64,000 nt of DNA from Euglena gracilis (lineage: Eukaryota; Euglenida; Euglenophyceae; Euglenales). The stretch spans positions 2,207,873-2,271,872 of the forward strand of contig CP154956.1 of assembly GCA_039621445.1 (NCBI GenBank), read 5' to 3'. Of this stretch, positions 10,506-23,000 are shown piece after piece; the first letter of the stretch is position 1; each line of letters begins with the position of its first letter. The translations under genes and the position numbers were made by a program. The notes below the pieces were generated by a model that saw nothing but the letters and a program-made list of their open reading frames with translations, was not told where the DNA came from and searched no databases.

Positions 10506-10530
10506 TGGTAGCAGATTAGGTTTTCGATCC
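10506..10530 (+). promoter_or_regulatory. Primer binding site, initiator-Met tRNA type (plus copy)
   Basis: TGGTAGCAGATTAGG and ten further bases, directly abutting the LTR end at 10,505. Identical to the reversed site at 7,824-7,848. Confidence 0.75.
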
Positions 10531-10764
10531 TTTTGACCGCAAACGGTCGTGTGGTGCCACGCCTATAGTCGACCACAGGCACTACATGCCGTTTCCGGCC
10601 AAAGCCGTACGCACGGACACGTCCTCTGACGGTTTGCAGTATACGCGGCTTCAAACCTCAGTGTTCGGGTCTTTGCTCACTTTTTATACTATCCCCTCTT
10701 TTTGTACTTGTTTCTGCACTTTACACCACAATTTACACTTGTTTTTTGTGTTTTTGTTTTGAAA

Positions 10765-11385
10765 ATGCAGAGCACAACACCCATTGACTATGCTGCGTTG
10801 ATTGTGTCACTTCGAGGACTTGAACTTGCGGCATCATTGACAAGCTCTAACGAGCATTCTCAACCTCATAGGGGTACTCAATCATTGACTCATTTTGCAG
10901 GTAATCCTCCTTCCCCGCGTGTGTCACACCTATCGGTGTCTGTGTCGAGTAATCCTCCCCCCGCCCGATGGGCAACCCCACACCTATCGGTGTCAAGCTC
11001 TATAGATCAACCCCATGTCCAACAGGCACAACCGCTTTTGTTGGAAAACCGATCGGCTAACACCCATTCCCCTGGGCGAGATCTCGCACTGGTGCGGATA
11101 GGCACATTTGACTCCGAGGCGGATACGACACGACAACTTTTTGTTGAGGGTGGGTTAGAAACACCATGTTTCTTTCAGCCCCCCCTCTATGCTTCCCCAA
11201 CAAGTCCGATTGGATAATTGCCCGCACCACCCCATACGGGTTTCTTTCCGGCATTGCCATGGTACCCGGAGATGCGTTTGACAGTTCCAGCTTATACAAG
11301 TCCTACAGAGTCTATGAGCAGTGATGTGGAAGAGCTGGAAAATGTTTCCCCTCATCCCATTACCGTGATTCAGCGCACTGTTCAT
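10765..11385 (+). pseudogene. gag: Family A Gag N-terminal fragment, plus orientation
   Basis: ATG at 10,765 opens MQSTTPIDYAALIVSL, nearly the same as the opposed gag starting at 7,589. The frame is open to 11,217, where a Lys codon has become TAA (SPIG-stop, against SPIGK in A0), then continues in frame to about 11,385 (ITVIQRTVH), where similarity ends. About 207 codons survive, so the copy is truncated by deletion or by assembly breakage. The leader between primer site and ATG is A/T-rich. Confidence 0.75.
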
Positions 11386-11500
11386 TGATGGAAGTTGGGG
11401 AGAAATGGGCATTCCAAATGTGATCACCACCTACGCACGTTCGGACCTGGTCGGGCAAAGGTAGGGGTCTTTGAACCCCCGTGAGTCATGGGTGTGACGT

Positions 11501-11861
11501 TGTGCACAGCCTGAAGCACGAATTAGGACTGCGCGCGCGCTGCACAGTGTAATTTGTGTTTTTTATGTTCAGTCAAACCTCATGAGTTGATTGCTGGGCC
11601 CATGGGTTGTGGCCTTCTGTGATATCTGCAGACCATGGGATTGATTGAAGACTGGAAGACTTCAGTTTTGTGCTGTGGGTGCCGTGGGTGAAGTTTTGAA
11701 ATTTGAAGTGGAACTTTCCCACCAGTGGGTAGGAAGGCGAAGCCCAAGGCAAAGGTGAAACCCAAGGCAAAGCTGAAGCCAGCCAAACAGGGGGACCGGG
11801 GTCGGGCGGCAGAAAAGGTGTAGATTGTGTTGAGAGCCCCCACCCCGGCGCAGCCCCCGTT
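11501..11861 (+). repeat. Duplicated unit, copy 1, with a decayed Lys/Ala/Pro-rich reading frame
   Basis: Matches 58,208-58,563 in the same orientation. The 58 kb copy has an ATG (58,425) opening GRRAKHKAKAKPKAKPKPAK; here the start has become GTG and the frame ends early at a TAG, so this copy is decayed. The two copies flank the big nested insertion, which was about 2.2 kb of DNA apart before it arrived. Not recognised. Confidence 0.6.
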
Positions 11862-12792
11862 CCCCAATCAACCCAGCTGTGACAAACCGACGGATGACGC
11901 AGTGGAGCATGTTGGATTGGTGCATGCACCAATCGTACATCCTAGAGCTGGACATGGTCAACCTGTTCAAGGTGTACATTCCGGTCATTTGGGCCATGAC
12001 GCAGATGCACATGGGGTGCATGCTGCAGATGCCGCAGATGCACAATGGGTGCTTGCTGCAGATGCATCAGGTGCACATGGTGTGCAGGCTGCAGATGGCC
12101 CACATGGACATGGGGTGCATCATGGTGCTGGCCTGAACGGAGATGCAGATGACGGAGATGTGCATGCAGTGACGGCCAGGTCATGGCGGGCGGTGGATGA
12201 TGCCCTGGCCATGCATGCTGAAGTTGGGCATGATGGAGGCACGACCCGGCCCTGTACCACCACTCAGGGTTGGGCCACTCAGAAAGCCGGCTGTGCTTCG
12301 GAGAGAGGGTCCCCGGGCAGAGCTTCGGCCGCTGCGGGGACATACAGCATTGGGCATGACGACATCGGGCATGACGACATTGAGCATGGTGACATTGGTG
12401 ATGTGGGTGGTGATGGCCGTTCTGTCCAAGTATTCCAGAGACCGGCCCATTGCGATGTGTTTTGTTGGGCAGATCGCCCCTGCCAGTGCCCGAAACCAAT
12501 GGAGATCCAGGGAACAAGCCTGATCATCGCCGCTGGAGACCCGCATGCTGCCATCATGGCCAAAATCGTGAAGGCGGCACAGCAGGTCACATGGCAAGCG
12601 ACGGATCCCTGTGTGCTCCGGCCCGGGAGTTTTCGGTGCTGGCCATGATGGGGCTTGCAACCCCAAGGGGCCGCTGAAGCCCTGTCCAAATCTTGAACGG
12701 GAATCTGAAGGAGCAGTCTCCATGGACATTGCTGCCAGCCTTGAAGCCTCCAGGCGGGGAAACCAGGAGTTCAGCTTCGAGGCAGAGGAGGC
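11862..12792 (+). other. Sequence left of A-outer with a His/Asp/Ala-rich open frame
   Basis: An open frame runs from 11,827 to 12,648 (273 codons). Near 12,000-12,130 it is built of imperfect ~30 base repeats giving HGVHAADA-like peptides, and later GHDDIGHDDIEHGD. A second frame (about 12,690-12,792; SMDIAASLEASRRGNQEF) stays open across the A-outer target duplication into 56,809. I cannot say whether either is translated; codon usage could not be tested. No known domain. Confidence 0.3.
12788..12792. repeat. Target site duplication of A-outer, left copy (GAGGC)
   Basis: GAGGC here and again at 56,804-56,808 directly outside the opposite LTR. This links the two LTRs as one element despite 44 kb between them. 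Confidence 0.75.
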
Positions 12793-13219
12793 AGTGTACG
12801 TCCAAAGTATTCCCTTTTCCCCTTTTTGGGAATTTCTCAAAAAGCCTTTCACTTTCGCCTTGGTGCGCAGCCAACTTGTGTTGTGAAAAGTCTTTGGAGT
12901 AACAAACAGTGCTTTTCCCCTGTTGTTCCCAATTCCCCAAGAGGCAAAGCACAAGACAAAGACTTCAGAAGTTTCTTCTGGAGTCAAGTTCGATTTTTTC
13001 GACGGTTTTTCCCTCAGACAAAACCAATGGTCAAACTTTCAGACGACGACAGTGCAGAATACCACCTGTGGGGGAAGGAGAGAAATATGCTGACGTGTCC
13101 AGGGGCAGATCCCAGAAGGGTCTGCCACGATCCTACCAGCTGTGATTTCAACAGTGGTGCGACCGTCACAGAACCCACTCTGCAGATATCCTACAGAGCT
13201 GGGATGTGCCTGGTGAACA
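12793..13219 (-). repeat. Family A 3' LTR of A-outer
   Basis: 427 bp, partner of the 428 bp LTR at 56,376-56,803. On the plus strand it begins AGTGTACG and ends GGTGAACA (one base off the usual GGTACACA). The polypurine tract complement TCCCCCTCCC follows at 13,220-13,229. Confidence 0.85.
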
Positions 13220-14074
13220 TCCCCCTCCCATGGCTACGCCCGATTTCCTTCATGGACCAGGGATTTCCAGGTCCAGTCACGATATCTGACGCTTCACCCG
13301 GTGGGGTTCACGTCTCCATTCGGTGTCTCTCCTTTCCGCTCGTCACTTTTCGGCCAGTAAGGCCGCTTAAGGCTGCCAGACAGCAAAAGTTCTGTTCTGG
13401 CCTAAGCCAGCCATCCCTCTCCTCCCTACTTTCCCCCCACCCCCGCAAATCTGTCGCCGGCAGTCGGTTTTGTAAGTAGGCTTTTGTTTCCTAGTGCGAA
13501 TATGACCGCCTAGGAGCCCTATCCGGGTAAAACCAGGATAGGAGCCTACCTCCCTCTTCCACACCTCTCCCCCCGGGTTTTCGGCGAATACGCTTGACCA
13601 ACCCCGCGTGCCTTTGGCACACCCAAAGTGGGTGGGTGGGACACTTTGTCAGGAAACCGGCCAAGCACCGTTTCCCACAGTTGGCTTTTTCACACCCCAT
13701 CTAATAGGTAACCGCGAAACGCGGCTAACCTTTTGCAAGTTTGCCTATTATGACGGCGTGCGCGCTATGTGCTGATAGTCACTTAGCACCTTGCCAGGTT
13801 TCCCAGCTGCCAAGGTCTTCACAGCAGTAGCTCCTTCAGAACGCGATAAGAGGCGCATACCTCCTGCAGACGGTTTCCGTCCGCACGGCAGAGAGTGGGG
13901 GGGGGGGCTCTTGGATACTTCCATCCAGAGCGCAGAGTGTGAGAGACAGACCCAGGGTCATCCCAGGGCTGTTTAGTGATTTCAGCTACCAGTGTATAGT
14001 GTATAAATCTCCAGGGGTATCTAGGCTCCATGAAGGCACATACCTTACATGGGCCTGGTAATGCCGTTTCGGCA
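13220..14074 (-). other. A-outer 3' untranslated region with a ~400 bp inverted segment
   Basis: 13,220-13,338 and 13,737-14,074 are collinear with A-inner (38,503-38,624 and from about 39,056). The piece 13,339-13,736 matches A-inner 38,625-39,055 as reverse complement, including the paired stem-loops. No coding frame is supported. A G run lies near 13,900. Confidence 0.75.
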
Positions 14075-16921
14075 TTACATCCTTTCCAACCGCCAAAAAT
14101 CATGGCGGGAGCCCAGGGGATCTTTCACCAGGACCATCTGGAATTGTGGTGGTGGTTGCCTGTCCACGAGCCAAGTTTCTGGTGATTCGTAGTTAAAGTC
14201 AGGTGCCACCCAGTCCCGAACCCATCTTTCTGGGACTGTGTGCTTGGTTGCACTCGCTCTTTCCGCCAGGAACCATTGCAGCTTCTCCCAGAATTTCCTT
14301 TCGTAATACGGCCCCAAGCCAGTCTTTCCAGGTCATCCCGTGATTTTCGGGTGGCCATTGTGGCAGGCACCAGCGACCGTTTCGGTCCTGGGTTGTGAAC
14401 AGGCGGAAAAGTACCTTTTCCCTGTCCGCTGTCTCCCAGAGGTCAGTTAATCTCACCCCTGCCTCCTCAGCAGCGAGGCGTATCGCCCCAGTGTCGATCT
14501 GCCACCCACGGGCCATTCCTGTGTGGCCGTAGTCGTCAAGCTTGAGGTTGGAGTACTTGAAAAAGTCCTTGTACTTTTTGTACAAGGTGGAGTATTCCTC
14601 CAGTGGCTCCTTGCCGATTGGCACGATTGTGCGAACCGCGCCTTCCGCAGTTTTCAAGAAGGTACCTTGAAGGCAGTTGACGCAGAGCAGTGGTACATTC
14701 GTACCATCTCGCTCGGTGTAGTGAAAATTGCGCTTGTGGGTCAAACTGTCCACGCACTTGGCGCATACCAAGGCGGCACAGTTGGGGATGTATACATCAT
14801 TGTGGAACGATTTCCGATCCACAGTGTTGCACACATGGACGAGGGGTAATCCCAAGCCAGGTGCACTGTTATACATCTTGTGGCATACAGTGCAAAGCCA
14901 CACAAAACGGTTTTCCGTCGTTTTTTCGATGAGTAATTCCTCACCGAAGTATTGGGCCAAAACACGGGGGGATCTGGAATTGTAATAACTCCAGGTCACG
15001 TTCTGATCAAGGGACCATTGTCGGCCCTGACAGAACGGTGGCTCAATCCACCGGTTGAAACACTGATTTGTCCTCAGTTTGTGGTCGATCATCATGTAGC
15101 TGTTTTTCAGGTCATGAGTCTCAGGATCGTCCTGATTGATCGCGTTCCAGTCGATGACAATTTCGTCTTCCGAAGTTGTTTCGGCTGTTCAGGACCGGTA
15201 TTTTCCCTGCCCCTTTGACGGAGGTTTCGGCTGTGAGGTTTCTCATAACCGGATGGCACGACGTGCGTGAATCCTTGTCCCGAGGTTAATCCCCGGGAAG
15301 AGGATGCAGCACCCTAGCCGCCAGCACCACCACTGCCTTTCGGTGGGGGGGTCACCAGACTTCGATGTGGGGTTGCAAGGGGAGGCGCCTGGTTTTGCTT
15401 TTGCCGGGGCTTTCGGACTTCCGGTTTCCAGAGCATCTGAGGGCCGCCGTTCGGCGTCGCGCTTGCTTGCCCAGGTGCGTGGTGACGCTTGGGACGGGGA
15501 TCTTTTCCTCGACACTGAGCGTCCTTGACCTTCAGCAGGGGTTTCCCGAGCTGAGGGTCGCCATACACGTTCCTTCGCGGCTTCCGTGGGTTTCCCAGGG
15601 GTAGCCGTGGGGGATGGTGTGGTTGCAGGCTTGGCCGGCTCATTTCGCGCTGGTTGAGTCTGTGGCAGAGGCATGGACGTCCGCTCGTCATGTTTTTCAG
15701 GCGCCGGTGTCCGTGTGCCTTGACGCTTCTTCTGTGCTGTGATTGCGGCTGTGCCCTGAGGTGCGGGTTCATCCCGTGCCTCTGGCAGCACTGCTGGTGC
15801 TGATACAGGTTCATCCTGTACTGGCACGGCTGGTGTTGTCTCCCCGGCCATGTCGATCTGTTCGCCTTCCGTCCGTGTCGCTTCCGACACTGGCGGTGGC
15901 GCAACCGTTGGTGAATGTTCATCCTCCACCATGGCTGCGGTGTCACGTGTTTCTTCCGCCGGCTGGGCAGTTTCCGCTGCAGCTGTGGAAGAACTGGCCG
16001 AAGTGCCACGTGGAGTGACAACTGCGATCAGTGACCGCAAACCACCGAGTACGCGTCCTTCCAGCGAGGTGCGCCGTTCAGGTCCTTCACCTGAAGTGGG
16101 ATCCTCCGCTGGCTCCTCTGTCGACGGAGTATTCCCGGAAACAGAGAGCCGGAGGCGTAATACCTCAGGCGTGTGGGGTACCGTCTGCGTCGGATTTTCC
16201 CGCGGAGGGGTCGGTACGCCTGCCCTACCCAATGAGGTTGGTGACAGTGGCACAGGTGTCATTTCAGTTTCTGCCACAGTGTCCAGCATCACGACCGATG
16301 GGCTACGGGATTCCCGTGCCGGAGGTTCCGCTGGCTGAGGTTCATCCTCGCCATTGGTACCGTTTCCTCCTCCTAATCTGCTTCCGGAGGGGATTCCTCT
16401 GTGTGTAGTTGTGCTGCAGAACGCGGATCTTTTCCGCTCCCGTAGCACCTTTGTGCGTCTGACAGGGGGTAAAAGCTTATACTTTCACTCCTGTCAGAGT
16501 TGGGGTATGGGGGCGGCCACGACGCTCTCACCCAGCTTCCGGGTGGAGGTTGCGGCTCGTCCTCGTTGATGAGGCAGACGTGTTCCCACTGCGATCGACG
16601 GCTCCATCCCATGCCATGCTCTCCTCTGTCTTCCAGGAAACGGGGCAGTAGGACCGCATACCGAGGTTGGCTAACCTCGCGTGCTGCAAAAAAGGCTTCG
16701 AACTCCTGCCAGTTCAGGATATCCCCGAACTGGGTGTCCAGGTGTTCCCGGAGGCCGGTTTCTGCCTCCTGCCAGTCCGGCCGCAGGTTCATCCTGCGCT
16801 GGTCTGCTTCATAAGGTCTGGCGTCTTCCTCGGTGTATCCCCGAGGTGTCCACTTCCTGTGGATATCCACATCAGTGGTCGTTTGTTTCAGGAAACAGAT
16901 GTAAACTTCCAGGACGTATGT
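14075..16921 (-). pseudogene. ORF3b of A-outer, N-terminally fused to RNaseH
   Basis: Uncharacterised env-position protein. From its N-terminal side: VLEVYICFLKQTTTDVDIHR-like start of the conserved part, an acidic and Pro-rich segment, a long Pro/Thr/Ala/Glu-rich low-complexity region (about 15,300-16,350), then a conserved C-terminal half (15,095-14,199) with paired cysteines: CTVC, HVC, NCAALVCAKC and LCVNC. That Cys pattern suggests zinc binding. The 15,095-14,199 frame is intact here but broken in A-inner. Frame changes lie near 16,400, 15,200 and 14,300. It ends LERM-stop at 14,075. No known family recognised. Confidence 0.65.
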
Positions 16922-19852
16922 TTCCTTCTCGCGTATACTCCACTTGACTTGACCTTTACCGTCGTTGCCCTGTAGCTTTCTGCTGAAGAAAGCCACGAGT
17001 CGGAGTTCATTCGCCGCATTTTGCTGGCTAAGAACTCCGCCAACAGCGTAATCGCTGCTGTCGACTTCCAGCACATATGGTTTGTACCGGTCCGCGATTT
17101 CAAGGACAACATTCTCCAAAAGCAAAACCCTGATTTTCTCAAGGGCCTCGCGCACTTGGTCATACCAAATGACTTTGGTGTTGTCAACAGCCCAGTTTTT
17201 GAGCTGTTTGGTGAGGGGCACCGCTATTTTCGCGAAGTCCTTCGTATATGTCGCGTAATATGGGGCTAATCCCAAAAATCCTTTGAGGTGAGTAAGCGAT
17301 TGATAATTTGATTACCTCAGGGGTCCATTTCTTAATGGCTTCCAGTTTACTCGGAGCGGCTTTCCGCTATCCACTGCTGAGGATGTGACCACAAAATTTT
17401 ATAAGTATCCGAAACAAATGCATTTTCGCGCCCTTCGCGAAAAGCACATGGTTTTTGAAAAGCGGTTAATACCACGCAAACATGGTGCAAGAGAGTGTCG
17501 AGGATATCCTCGCTCGATTTTGCGGATGGAGGTGGTGTTCCCACCAGCACATCATCAATGTACACAATGGCAAACGGTAAATCGCGTAGGACCCATTGAA
17601 TCATGCGTTGAAACCTGGCTGGGCCATTGTTAACACCCATGGGGAGTACCGTTCATTGGTACACAACCTTGGATGTCACGAATGCCGTGTATGGTTGTGA
17701 GTCAGGGTGCCAGTGCATTTGGTGAAAACCGTCCTCCCGGTCGAAAATTGACCACGACCGGTTTTCCGATTGTTTGGTAATGAAATCCTTGATCAGGTGG
17801 AGCGGGAAGGGATCATCCCTTGTTTGGGAGTTCAGGTACCGGTAATCCAGCACCAGTCTCCATTTCTTCTGACCTGAGGGGTTGTGGAACAACAAATACC
17901 TGGGATGTCCACTCGATTTTCGAGGGTACAATCCAGTTGCGTTGAATAAGCTTCTCAATCATTTCATTGAGAGCTTGTTCTCGTTCTCCCGAACAGCGAA
18001 AAAAATTCCTGTGCATTTTCATAGCTCCTTCCTTGAGCTCAGTCTTACAAACACCGAACGGACCGCGTATCACGGGGTCGATGTCGCACGCGTGTACTGA
18101 TTTTCTAGCACACCGTGGAATTCGCGGGTAATCCGCGAACAGAAATCGGCGGACTTAGGATGCTGACCTGCACTCTCGATGACTGCGGAAACCGCCAAGG
18201 TATCCCTGGGGCTACCGAGCTTCCTCGGCACCGCGAATTGGGACATTCCGAATGCATCGAAGAAACATACGCGAAAAATGATTTCTTGTATGGGTGGTCA
18301 TATTTTACCACGAAAATCTTCAAAACTCGGTACATTAGTGGGTAAGTCCCACCGATGAAAACACACATACGATAGTTGGGTGAACCATTCCGCTTCCGGA
18401 ATGATGGGTATGAGAATAACTCCACGTTCTTCATCCCGCAGGATTTTCTCAACCGCATATTCGATAAGTTTTGGAGGGGGTGCATCCATAACACCGTATC
18501 ACCCCAAAATTTATCACGTGCGTTGGAGTGTTGTGACCAGTGACGTGGAAAACGGGCATGTCCATTGGATGAAAAGGCATCGATTTCCAATGCCAAATCA
18601 AAAAAATCAGCCAATGTCGCGATTTTGGAAAACCATCGTTCCAAAAAAGCGATATTGACCAAAATATAAAGCACTCCATACGCGTTTCGCTTATTCATGC
18701 AGCCGATTACGGGTATGAATGAAGAAACACAATGCATGGATCCACAAACATGCGGGGTGTCTTCCACTACCTCAAGGGTTAATACCAAGGGAGTTTGGAC
18801 AGGCTGGGGTTTTCCCCATTCTGCATCAAATCCGTACCAAGTGTAATCGGGAAGGTGATTAGGTATGACGCTTTTCGTGTTTCCAAACAACGAGCTTAAT
18901 CCGCTTTGTTGGAGTACTCGGTGTATCTCCGCGCATTGCGGGCTACAACCAACAGTATCCTTGGGTGTGGATTCCGTTTTCGGAATTGCGATTAGTGTCG
19001 GATTTTGAACAAAACATCCACAATCGAAACCCGATTGGGTGGAAATTCTCCTGCAGTGCACACATTGGAAGGAAGTGTGATGGTGTGGCGGGTGTGCGTG
19101 TAAGTGGGTGTCGTTGGCATTAGCCGGTGAGTCTTGTATAGGTGTGCCTGGATTCGGCACAACTGGTGGGAAACGGAGTGGTGGTGTACCTGGGCGACTA
19201 CTCGACACCGTAATTACTTCAGGCCTTTGGGCTTTCATCTTGCAACCCAGTGAAACGGCGGGGGTACCGCTACTCGCTTGCCCTATCTCATGGGGAACGC
19301 ATGTAGGTGTGTCCTTGGGTAGATGGAAGACTTTCTCCGTACCCCGGGTGTGGAAAACGGTAGTTGGTGTGGTGGATAACGGTGTTGCCATTGGGGGTTT
19401 TTCGGAAAAGTGGTGGTCATCATGGCGGATGCCAACGGTGATGGTGGTTTGGGTGGCAATGCGGTGGTGGGTGCTGTGCGCAAACCGTTGGAGTGGCAAT
19501 CCACAACCAATTGGTACTTGCGTAAAAATGGGTATCCCAAAATTGCGTCAGACCAGTGAATTTCGGACTCGTAACCCAAAATATTGGTGAAATGTTGTAA
19601 TTGTGGGGGGGGTGAGTGATGCTTCGGAATGATGGGCAAGAGTATCTCGAGCACACATCCCAAATAACCACCGCACATAGGGGTGTTATCCGCGGTTGTA
19701 ATTTTGATCGGTTTCTTGGCGCGTACCAAGAGCGAGGTCGGCATCAACCCCAACCGAAAAAGCAGTGCAATGCGACAACCAGTGACAACAAGAATTTTAA
19801 CTTTGGTAGAGAAATTTTGAATACGGATTTCCGCTTGGACGAGTAATTCCAT
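16922..19852 (-). pseudogene. pol: A-outer Pol: protease, PP-domain, RT and start of RNaseH
   Basis: Begins at the ATG at 19,852 (MELLVQAEIRIQNF). The protease motif reads ILVVTGC where A-inner has ILIDTGC, so the catalytic Asp is Val (codon 19,784-19,786). SDAILGYPFLRKY follows. The PP-domain (about 18,670-18,300) has EIDAFSSNGHARFPRHWS and APPPKLIEYAVEKILRD. RT has WRLVLDYRYLNSQT, a repaired-looking SEWTSQVFVV region and an intact YIDD (17,551-17,562). RNaseH has VLEVDSSDYAVGG and then stops at REKETY, where a deletion joins it to ORF3b. Many frameshifts. The integrase, chromodomain and ORF3a are deleted. Confidence 0.8.
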
Positions 19853-20037
19853 TGGTGGTACGCAAAGTCAAGGGTCTGGCGGAAATATGTTTGCATGCCA
19901 ACTTTCCAATGCACCCTTTACTTTCCTACTTTGCTCAGCATTCCAGGCGGAAATTTGGAGTGGGGGGTAGGGAAAATGAAATAATTCCGGGTACTGACCG
20001 TGAAGGCGGATGGGCAGGAGGGGCAAGGTTGATCAGG
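19853..20037 (-). other. A-outer gag-pol junction up to the R insertion
   Basis: Collinear with 49,780-49,960 of A-inner. No stop-free frame joins gag to pol here. It ends with CAGG (20,034-20,037), the left target duplication of the R element. Confidence 0.6.
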
Positions 20038-23000
20038 TGTCCGCGGAACCCGTCCTCGGGGTCCCCGGCGTAGGATCGATTTTCAATATTTCCGTGGCCG
20101 TCAGCCACTCCTGGGTGCGTCGGCAGGTTTTCCCCCGATCCCCCACGGGGACTGTCCCCCCCCCCCCGCAACCCGGGGGGCTCCAGTTCCCGTGGTCTCG
20201 GCACACGCCCCACCCTGCCCGGCTCCCTCGAGGGGAACCGGACACACCGAATGCAGGGGGTGGGTGGGCTCAGGTCCACCCCCCGGAGTGCTTTGGGCTG
20301 TTGCTAGGAACAGGGTTAAACCTGGAATTTCCCCAACCTCGGCCCATGGACTCCCCACTTGCTTTTCCCCTCCCTGATTCCCCGCTGTGTGCATGCTTGT
20401 GCGCGTCAAACCACACCACTTGTTCCGCTTGAACAGCACAATTCCAAGCAAATTGACTGCACGATTCAAAGTGACAATGGAATGTTTGTAAGGATTTGGT
20501 AAGGACGTGGGAGATGGAAGAAAGGTATAAGGAAGTCCCTGCAGAGGGAGCAACGTATTTAAATTACGCATTCTGCCCGCACCCCCGACCTTCGGCTCCG
20601 AACGAGCCTGAATCAGGCGGGCAATTAACCCCCCCCCCCGATTTAGGCTCTAAACAGCCAAAAATCAGGTGAGGGAATGGAACCATTCTGTTTTCGGAGC
20701 GGGGCTGCCCCCCCCAGTCCCCCTTTTGTCACCGAACTGGCTGGGGTGTTTATGTTTTGGGCTGAAATATTCTGGGTAAATATTTCTCGCTCAGCACCCC
20801 CCCCACCGTTGAGGGCTGACCCAGCCCGAAACGGTCGAGAGGAGGATTACTTTTCATGCCAACCGACTGTGGAAAATCCTTAAAATTTCTTCCCGAAATC
20901 CTGGCTCTTCTCCCTGTCGGAAAACAGGAGAAAAAAAACCCCGGGGAGAAACTCTGAATTGAATTCATTTTTGATGTGAAGAATCTGAAAATTCTGCACA
21001 AACAAACCCTAAAAAAAGCCTGAAAAAAAAACTGGGGAAAAAAACTGAGAAAATGAACTGTCACTGCCACAGCCACAGCCAATCTCATCCTGATTGTTTA
21101 AATTCCTGTCCCCCCCCCAAGGTTTTCGGTTCGGTACAACCGTAAACCTGGTGGAGGTAAAATTGGACCGGCCACATCCCGAATCTGTGGTTTTGGCTAC
21201 CATTTCTGCCCCCCCCCGACCTGCCATCAGCCGACCCAGGTTCGGGGAGGAAAAGAGACCAAAAGAGCTGCCCCCCCCCATCCCAGAAATTGGTCTCCAT
21301 CCGGCCTGATTTCTGCTGGGAGAGATAAAAATGCTGCCCCCCCCCCAGCCCAGAAATTGGCTTCCTTTCGGCCATATTTCCGTTGGGAGAGAATGAAAAT
21401 GCTGCCCCCCCCCAGCCCAGGGCTTTCGGTTCTGCAAAACCAAAAACCTGGTGGAGGTCCATAATAAACTGCCCAGGCTGTAACCACTTAAAATTATTCC
21501 GGTGCTACTGAACGCCTGAACCTGGAGGTCAGCAACCCGGGTCACAGAGTGGATGAAACAACCCAAACGACTCCAAATCTGCTGGGTGGACTGAAAAAAG
21601 AATCCATAAAACAGCTTCACCTGGCCAATCTGAACATGCCAGATGGCTGCAATCGACATCAGCCATTGGCTCCATGACGACCCGGGTCGGTCATCTGGAA
21701 ACTCAACTGGCTGGGCCGAAAAAAAGCTGTATTTTCTGCTGCTCAGCCTGACCCCCCCCTCGACCTGTCATCGGCCAGCTCAGGTCAGGGGGGGAAATCT
21801 GTCCAGCCGGATCCCCGACCTGCCTTTGGCTCGGCCATCGGTCAGCCCAGGTTAGGAGAAAAAAGTATTAAAAAGTCTGCCCAGCCTGACCCCCCCCGAC
21901 CTGTCATCCGCTCAGGTCAGGGGGAAAAGAACATAAAAAATTCTGCCCAAGCCTCCCCCTCCCGCCGACCTGCCTTTGGCCCTCGGCCAGCCCAGGTCAG
22001 GGGGAAAGGAGTTTTATAAAAGTCTGCCCAATCAGACCCCCCCCGACCTGCCATCAGCCAGCTCAGGTCAGGGGGAAAAGAGTATAAAAAAGTCCCAGCC
22101 TGACCCCCCCCCCGACCTGCCTTCGGCCTGGCCAACCCAGGTCGGGGGGAAAAGATCCCCAACATGAAAGGTCTGACCGGCTGCCCCCCCACAGCCCAGA
22201 ATTCGGCCTACTTCCAGCCGCATTTCTGCTGGGGAGGGATTGACATTCCTCCCCCCCCCGACCTGACCACCAGCCCAGGTTTCAGGAGGAGGGGGGAAAA
22301 AATAACCATTATTCCTGTCCCCCGAGAAGCCAGATTATCGGTCCACATCCGTAAATCTGTGGTGGGGGAATTTAATGTTGTTCCCCCCCCCGAATTCGGC
22401 CAGCCAGCCAAACTTCAGGGTTGGGAAAATATAATTGGTCTGTCACCCCTGGATTCGGCACGAAACAGCCTGAATTCAGGGTTTTATACATCCCCCCCCC
22501 CAGGAGTTGGCCGACAGCCTGAACCTGGTGGGGAAAGAAACAAAAAGTCTCCGACATAAAAAATGGGCACTCCTTCTGGCACTGGGGTCGCGGTTCAGCC
22601 CAGCCAGGGCTGGGTCCACAACCGCAGAAAGCTGTGGAGCTCGCTGCAAAACCTGGACCAGCCACATACCCTGGCTGTCCGTTGCTTCCAACGTTCGCTG
22701 GTCCCACGACCATGTGAACCTTGGACAGCCTTGATAAAAATAACCCTCGACAGCATATAATTCTCCGGAATTCCTGAGTTTATTCCCAAAAGGCACAGCC
22801 AACTTTGGTTGAGGGAAAATAAAATATCCCTTGATCAGCCCCCCCCCCCCCAGCACGGTTCTGCCAAATCATGCTCAGGATGAGGGCCGGGGTTCGCAAA
22901 CAAAATAATCTTATTCCCCCCCCGTTCTGGCTCGCACACCTCCAGAAACAGGATTTCATGGTAAGAAATACCCCATGGCAGCCCCCCCCCCGTTCTGGCC

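Noticed and set aside
10681-10700. TATA-like TTTTTATACTATC as the element promoter
   Set aside because: It lies in the leader after the primer site, not in the LTR, so it cannot be the promoter of a full-length retrotransposon RNA.
15243-16569. Plus-strand frames opposite ORF3b (up to 162 codons)
   Set aside because: Shadows of the GC-rich minus-strand coding sequence; not conserved between copies.
21750-22290. CRISPR-like appearance of regularly spaced short repeats
   Set aside because: Repeats are imperfect dyads of variable spacing inside an LTR of a eukaryotic retrotransposon; there are no unique spacers and no cas genes.
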